Source: DASWRT01 sp036403035
GTDB lineage: Bacteria > Pseudomonadota > Alphaproteobacteria > ATCC43930 > CGMCC-115725
Assembly (NCBI GenBank): GCA_036403035.1
Contig: DASWRT010000440.1
Location: forward strand, 1-9,196
Direction of reading: 5' to 3'
DNA length: 9,196 nucleotides
Position 1 is the first letter of the stretch. Every line of letters begins with the position of its first letter. Position numbers and translations under genes: made by a program. Of this stretch, positions 6,065-9,196 are shown one piece after another. The notes beneath the pieces are model-generated. The model did not search any database. It worked only from the letters and a program-made list of their open reading frames with translations, and was not told where the DNA came from.

Positions 6065-7162
6065 ATGAGCACAGTCGATCCCACGCCCCGCCCGGGCATC
6101 ATGGACATCGCGCCCTATATCGGCGGCGAGGCGAAGATCGTCGGCGTCGAGCGCCCGATCCGGCTCGCGTCGAACGAGAGCGCGCTCGGCCCGAGCGAGA
6201 AGGCGATGGCCGCCTACCGTGCGATCGCGGGCGAGATCCACCGCTATCCCGATGGCGGCTCGAACGAACTGTGCGAGGCGCTTGCGGCCCATTACCGCCT
6301 CGACGCCGAGCGCATCGTCTGCGGCGCCGGCTCGGACGAGCTGATCGGCCTGCTGACGCGCGCCTACTCCGGTCCCGGCGACGAAGTGCTGTACAGCCGG
6401 CACGGCTTCCTGATGTACCCGATCGCCGCCCGGACGGCCGGCGCGACGCCGGTGACCGCGCCCGAGAAGAACCTGACGACGGATGTCGACGCACTGCTCG
6501 CGGCGGTGACGCCGCGCACCCGGATCGTCTTCGTCGCCAACCCGAACAACCCGACCGGCACCTTCCTCACCGCCGACGAGATGGCCCGGCTCCATGCCGG
6601 CCTGCCCTCTTCGGTGCTGCTGGTGATCGACGCAGCCTATGCGGAGTTCGTCGTCCGCAACGATTACGAGCCGGGCGTTGCGCTCGTCGACAAGGCGCAG
6701 AACGTCGTCATGTGCCGCACGTTCTCGAAGATCTACGCGCTGGGCGGCATGCGGGTCGGCTGGGCCTACTGCCCGCCGGCCGTCGCCGACGTCCTGAACC
6801 GCGTGCGCAACCCGTTCAACGTCACCGCCGCCGGGCAGGCGGCCGCGGTCGCGGCGCTGAAGGACGTGGCGTCGGCCGACCGGGCGCGGGAGCACAACGC
6901 CATCTGGCGCCCGTGGACGGAGCGCGAGCTGGCGGCGCTCGACCTGGAAGTGACGCCGAGCGTCGGCAATTTCGTGCTGGTCCGCTTCCCGAACGATCCG
7001 TCGCGGAACGCCAGCGCCGCGTTCGAGCATCTTCAGGCGAACGGCATCCTGACGCGCAAGATGGGAGCCTACGGTCTCGGCGACAGGCTGCGGATCACGA
7101 TCGGCACCGAGCCGGAGATGCGCAAGGTGGTGGCGACGATCGCGGACTTCCTGCGTCGATGA
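6065..7162 (+). CDS. hisC: Histidinol-phosphate / aromatic amino acid aminotransferase
   Basis: A PLP-dependent class I/II aminotransferase of the HisC family, 365 residues, full length. Seen in order: SNESALGPS (36-44), the YPDGGSNELCEALA segment (61-74), CGAGSDELI (86-94), VANPNNPTGT (157-166), the PLP-ring Asp189 with Tyr192 in IDAAYAEF, the Schiff-base Lys222 in TFSKIYALGGMRVGW (219-233), and the carboxylate Arg343 in LRITIGT. The start is ATG 6065, nine bases after GAGGA (6051-6055); the upstream in-frame ATG at 6056 directly abuts that site and is unlikely. Its end overlaps tyrA by ATGA. HisC-family enzymes can transaminate both imidazole-acetol phosphate and aromatic keto acids. Placement with tyrA, away from other his genes, makes an aromatic role likely, but specificity is inference. 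Confidence 0.92.
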   Translation: MSTVDPTPRPGIMDIAPYIGGEAKIVGVERPIRLASNESALGPSEKAMAAYRAIAGEIHRYPDGGSNELCEALAAHYRLDAERIVCGAGSDELIGLLTRAYSGPGDEVLYSRHGFLMYPIAARTAGATPVTAPEKNLTTDVDALLAAVTPRTRIVFVANPNNPTGTFLTADEMARLHAGLPSSVLLVIDAAYAEFVVRNDYEPGVALVDKAQNVVMCRTFSKIYALGGMRVGWAYCPPAVADVLNRVRNPFNVTAAGQAAAVAALKDVASADRAREHNAIWRPWTERELAALDLEVTPSVGNFVLVRFPNDPSRNASAAFEHLQANGILTRKMGAYGLGDRLRITIGTEPEMRKVVATIADFLRR

Positions 7163-8067
7163 CCACGGTGCCGGAGACGCAGACGTCATCGCCCCGGTTC
7201 CGCTGCGTCGCGATCATCGGCCTGGGCCTGATCGGCTCCTCGCTGGCGCGGCTGCTGCGGCAGCACGGCTTCGCCGATCGGCTGGTCGCGTGCGATGCCG
7301 ACCCGGCGGTACTGGCGGCGGTGCGGGATCTCGAACTCGCCGACGAGACGGAAGGCGACGCGGTTGCCGGCGTCAGGGACGCCGACCTCGTCGTCATCGC
7401 TACCCCGGTGTCCGCCTATGCCGCGATCGCCCGCGCGATCGGCCCGGCGCTGTCGCCCGGCGCGATCCTCACGGATGTCGGGTCGGTGAAGGAAGCGGTG
7501 ATCCGCGACGTGATGCCGTCGCTCCCCGAGGACATCCATTTCGTGCCCGGCCATCCGGTCGCCGGCACCGAGCATTCCGGGCCGAGGGCCGGCTTCGCCG
7601 AGATGTTCCGCGACCGCTGGTGCATCCTGACGCCCCCGGCCGGCACCGATCCCGAGGCGGTGCGGCGCGTCGCGGCGATGTGGGAAGCCGGCGGCATGCG
7701 CGTCGTCGAGATGTCCGCCGAGCACCACGACAAGGTTCTGGCGATGACGTCGCACCTGCCGCACCTGATCGCCTACACGATCGTCAGCACGGCCACGGAT
7801 CTCGAAGAGAGCCTGCAATCCGAGGTCATCAAGTTCTCGGCCGGCGGCTTCCGCGACTTCACCCGGATTGCGGCGTCGGACCCGGTAATGTGGCGCGACG
7901 TATTCCTCAACAACCGGGAAGCGGTGCTCGACACGCTGCAACGCTTCACCGAGGATCTGAACGTGCTGCAGCGGGCGATCCGGCGGGGCGAGGGCGACAC
8001 GTTGCAGGAATTCTTCACCCGGACCCGCGCGATCCGGCGCTCGGTGATCGCCGCCAAGCAGGCTTGA
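7159..8067 (+). CDS. tyrA: Prephenate / arogenate (cyclohexadienyl) dehydrogenase
   Basis: Oxidatively decarboxylates prephenate (to 4-hydroxyphenylpyruvate) and/or arogenate (to tyrosine); cytosolic. The 302-residue protein is the single-domain TyrA/TyrC form with no fused chorismate mutase and no ACT domain. The Rossmann site is IIGLGLIGSSLARLL (19-33), with Asp46 at the end of the second strand, which favours NAD over NADP. Catalytic-region motifs are TDVGSVKEAV (105-114), FVPGHPVAGTEHSG (128-141) with His132 and His139, and SAEHHDKVLAMTSHLPHLIAY (186-206, quoted in part as positions). The start ATG at 7159 overlaps the hisC stop, so translation is probably coupled; no separate ribosome site is convincing. 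With HisC it would complete tyrosine synthesis from prephenate. Prephenate versus arogenate preference cannot be read from the sequence. Confidence 0.93.
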   Translation: MTTVPETQTSSPRFRCVAIIGLGLIGSSLARLLRQHGFADRLVACDADPAVLAAVRDLELADETEGDAVAGVRDADLVVIATPVSAYAAIARAIGPALSPGAILTDVGSVKEAVIRDVMPSLPEDIHFVPGHPVAGTEHSGPRAGFAEMFRDRWCILTPPAGTDPEAVRRVAAMWEAGGMRVVEMSAEHHDKVLAMTSHLPHLIAYTIVSTATDLEESLQSEVIKFSAGGFRDFTRIAASDPVMWRDVFLNNREAVLDTLQRFTEDLNVLQRAIRRGEGDTLQEFFTRTRAIRRSVIAAKQA

Positions 8068-8136
8068 GAGCACGGCCGGCGAGCTTGCCTCACAGGCTCC
8101 GCGCGGCTGGTCCGCTCGGCATTTACGGTTAATTCA

Positions 8137-8171
8137 CGTGGACGGCGTGAAATCCACGGTGACGTACACCG
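8137..8171 (+). promoter_or_regulatory. Twin overlapping dyads before the 140-residue gene
   Basis: CGTGGA (8137-8142) and TCCACG (8153-8158) form a perfect 6-bp inverted repeat with a 10-base centre. CGGTG (8157-8161) and CACCG (8167-8171) form a second with a 5-base centre, sharing two bases with the first. The gene's ribosome site GGAGG (8174-8178) follows three bases later. They could be an operator or competing mRNA hairpins. The remaining 8068-8136 stretch after tyrA shows no clear terminator. Confidence 0.35.
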
Positions 8172-8187
8172 ATGGAGGCGATCGACC

Positions 8188-8610
8188 GTGCCGCCCGCGT
8201 TGCCGACGCAACCGACCCGCCGCGACCATGCCGCCCGCCAGCCGAGCTTCGAGCTGAGCGCCTGGGACGGCCGCCGCTGGGTGCTGGAGCAGGCGTTCAC
8301 GAACTCGACCGAGGCGCTGGAGGCGGCGCACCGGCTGCTCGCGCGCCGCAAGGGCGTCAAGGTCACCGAGGAGATCTACGACGAAGGGCGCGGGATCTTC
8401 CGCAGCCGCACCGTGCACATGGAATATCGGGACGGCGCCGAGCCGCGCCGGCCGCCGCCGACGTCACGCCCGGCATCGATTGGCATCAATCCCGCGCCGG
8501 CTGCGCTTTCCCGTGACGCCGCACCGCGCAGCGACGGGCCGTTCTACGTCGCGGTGACCGCCCTCGTCGTCGCCGTCGTCACCCTGATCGTCGTCGTCGC
8601 GACGCGGTAA
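8188..8610 (+). CDS. Tail-anchored membrane protein of unknown function, 140 residues
   Basis: Starts at GTG 8188, nine bases after GGAGG (8174-8178); an ATG at 8172 lies in another frame. Residues 20-81 look like a compact soluble domain: FELSAWDGRRWVLEQAF (21-37), a helix-like TEALEAAHRLLARRKG (41-56), then VKVTEEIYDEGRGIF (57-71) and SRTVHMEYRD (73-82). A Pro/Ala-rich linker follows (84-116). The end is one hydrophobic helix, FYVAVTALVVAVVTLIVVVA (119-138), closing in Thr-Arg, so the domain should face the cytoplasm with the protein anchored by its C-terminus. There is no signal peptide or recognisable catalytic motif. It is 120 bp after tyrA on the same strand and followed by a terminator-like hairpin, so it could be the last gene of the hisC-tyrA transcript or a separate unit. 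I cannot assign a family. Confidence 0.8.
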   Translation: MPPALPTQPTRRDHAARQPSFELSAWDGRRWVLEQAFTNSTEALEAAHRLLARRKGVKVTEEIYDEGRGIFRSRTVHMEYRDGAEPRRPPPTSRPASIGINPAPAALSRDAAPRSDGPFYVAVTALVVAVVTLIVVVATR

Positions 8611-8656
8611 GCGCCGCCGCCGAAGAGCGGCGCCCTACTCTCCTCCCCTTCTTCTA
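8611..8656 (+). terminator. Probable terminator after the tail-anchored protein gene
   Basis: Directly after the TAA stop, GCGCCGC (8611-8617) and GCGGCGC (8627-8633) form a perfect 7-bp stem with a 9-base loop. The following 23 bases are almost all pyrimidine, with only short T pairs, so this is an imperfect intrinsic terminator. It separates the upstream genes from the ABM gene. Confidence 0.55.
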
Positions 8657-8704
8657 TGAATCCGGGGTAGCATCCGGCAACGACGAATGAGGAGGGCGCC
8701 CAGC

Positions 8705-9037
8705 ATGTTCGCCGTGCTGTTCGAAGTCATGCCGAAGCCGGAACGCCGTCATGAATATTTCGACATCGCCGCGTCGCTGCGGTCAGAGCTGGAGCAGATC
8801 GACGGCTTCATCTCGGTCGAACGGTTCGCCAGCCTCTCGACCGAGGGAAAATACCTGTCGCTCTCGTTCTGGCGCGACGAGGCGGCGGTGCGGCGCTGGC
8901 GCGAGCACGCGCGGCATCACGGCGCGCAGGCGCGCGGCCGCGCCGAAATCTTCGACGACTACCGCATCCGCGTGGTTCAGGCGGTGCGCGACTACGGCAT
9001 GACGGACCGCGAGCAAGCGCCGCAGGAGGCCCCGTAA
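8705..9037 (+). CDS. Antibiotic-biosynthesis-monooxygenase (ABM) fold small protein
   Basis: The 110 residues fit the dimeric ferredoxin-like ABM family. MFAVLFEVMPKP (1-12) is the first strand, EYFDIAASLRSELEQIDGFI (18-36) the first helix, then SVERFASLSTEGKYLSLSFW (37-56), and DEAAVRRWREHARHHGAQARG (58-78) with Trp66 and the following His residues typical of the family. FDDYRIRVVQAVRDYG (83-98) is the last strand and tail. ABM members include monooxygenases, haem-degrading enzymes and stress or signalling proteins; nothing here identifies a substrate, so the function is open. The start is ATG 8705, eight bases after AGGAGGG (8690-8696). The ATG at 8687 precedes that ribosome site and is rejected. 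It converges on the DUF2125-like gene, with only 25 bp between their stops. Confidence 0.85.
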   Translation: MFAVLFEVMPKPERRHEYFDIAASLRSELEQIDGFISVERFASLSTEGKYLSLSFWRDEAAVRRWREHARHHGAQARGRAEIFDDYRIRVVQAVRDYGMTDREQAPQEAP

Positions 9038-9062
9038 GCGGAGCGGACCTACCGGAAGGCTC

Positions 9063-9196
9063 TCATTCCCAGCTGAAGTGCGGCAGTCTGCCGAGCTTCG
9101 CGGGTCCCATGTAGATCTGCCCTTCCTGGAGCGTCACCGGGACCGAGAGCTGCGACCTTCCGTCCGGACCGGGCTTCGCCAGCAGCCCGAGCGCGA
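9063..9196 (-). CDS. C-terminal end of a DUF2125-like protein
   Basis: Too short for a standalone call but a convincing gene end on the minus strand: 43 codons before TGA at 9065-9063, open to the right edge. The visible part runs from ALGLLAKPGPDGRSQLSVPV to the final block TLQEGQIYMGPAKLGRLPHF-SWE. A beta-strand-rich 'Q(E/D)G.(I/L)Y.GP..LG.LP' ending is what I associate with DUF2125 proteins of alphaproteobacteria, which are often found near tyrA/hisC/metX. The family assignment rests on memory of that ending and only 43 residues, so it is tentative. Such proteins usually carry an N-terminal signal or membrane anchor, which would lie outside the window. Confidence 0.6.
   Translation of the reverse strand, partial: ALGLLAKPGPDGRSQLSVPVTLQEGQIYMGPAKLGRLPHFSWE

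Noticed and set aside
5972..7189. 405-codon minus-strand frame opposite hisC
   Set aside because: Antisense to a complete HisC with all catalytic motifs. Composition is His/Arg/Asp-rich shadow.
6271..8067. 598-codon plus-strand frame suggesting a longer TyrA or HisC-TyrA fusion
   Set aside because: Its first half is an out-of-frame reading of hisC. TyrA proper begins at ATG 7159 with the Rossmann motif shortly after.
1..9196. Mobile element, CRISPR array, tRNA or defence system
   Set aside because: No transposase, integrase, terminal repeats, regularly spaced repeats, cloverleaf or toxin/defence domains were seen. All large genes are core metabolism.

Overview
The window reads as ordinary chromosome from a high-GC alphaproteobacterium, most likely a Rhodospirillales-type organism. 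The evidence is the GC-rich coding with strong third-position bias, a ccr/ecm pair of the ethylmalonyl-CoA pathway, the alphaproteobacterial metX-metW pair, a hisC-tyrA pair, and the tail of what looks like a DUF2125 protein. I see no mobile element, CRISPR array, tRNA, rRNA or integration scar. The order is inferred from gene content and not from a marker gene.

Layout. Positions 1-1091 (minus) hold most of crotonyl-CoA carboxylase/reductase (ccr), cut by the left edge. A 325-bp divergent intergenic region with an AT-rich core and several small repeats separates it from ethylmalonyl-CoA mutase (ecm, 1417-3435, plus). Ccr reductively carboxylates crotonyl-CoA to ethylmalonyl-CoA and Ecm rearranges that to methylsuccinyl-CoA, so the two divergent genes encode steps of one acetyl-CoA assimilation route, joined by an epimerase that is not in this window. 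Ecm converges on a minus-strand group, with two GC-rich hairpins in the 50-bp gap.

The minus-strand group, in its transcription order from 5820 down to 3486, is metX (homoserine O-acyltransferase), metW (overlapping metX by 4 nt), a 45-residue single-span membrane protein, and a 78-residue lipoprotein. Both small genes have strong Shine-Dalgarno sites, and the first one's stop codon overlaps the second one's Shine-Dalgarno. Upstream of metX is a good TTGACA-type promoter, followed at once by a two-tier hairpin leader that does not match the SAM-II riboswitch.

Divergent from metX, on the plus strand, are hisC (6065-7162) and tyrA (7159-8067), overlapping by ATGA. This arrangement suggests that the aminotransferase serves tyrosine/phenylalanine synthesis as well as, or instead of, histidine. 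A 140-residue tail-anchored protein of unknown function (8188-8610), a putative terminator and an ABM-fold small protein (8705-9037) follow. They converge on the C-terminal end of a DUF2125-like gene (9063 to the right edge, minus).

Most of the window is well-known core metabolism, and I did not find a clearly new system. The items most worth checking are the repeated heptamer and dyad in the ccr-ecm control region, the metX leader, the coupled small membrane protein/lipoprotein pair, and the tail-anchored unknown.
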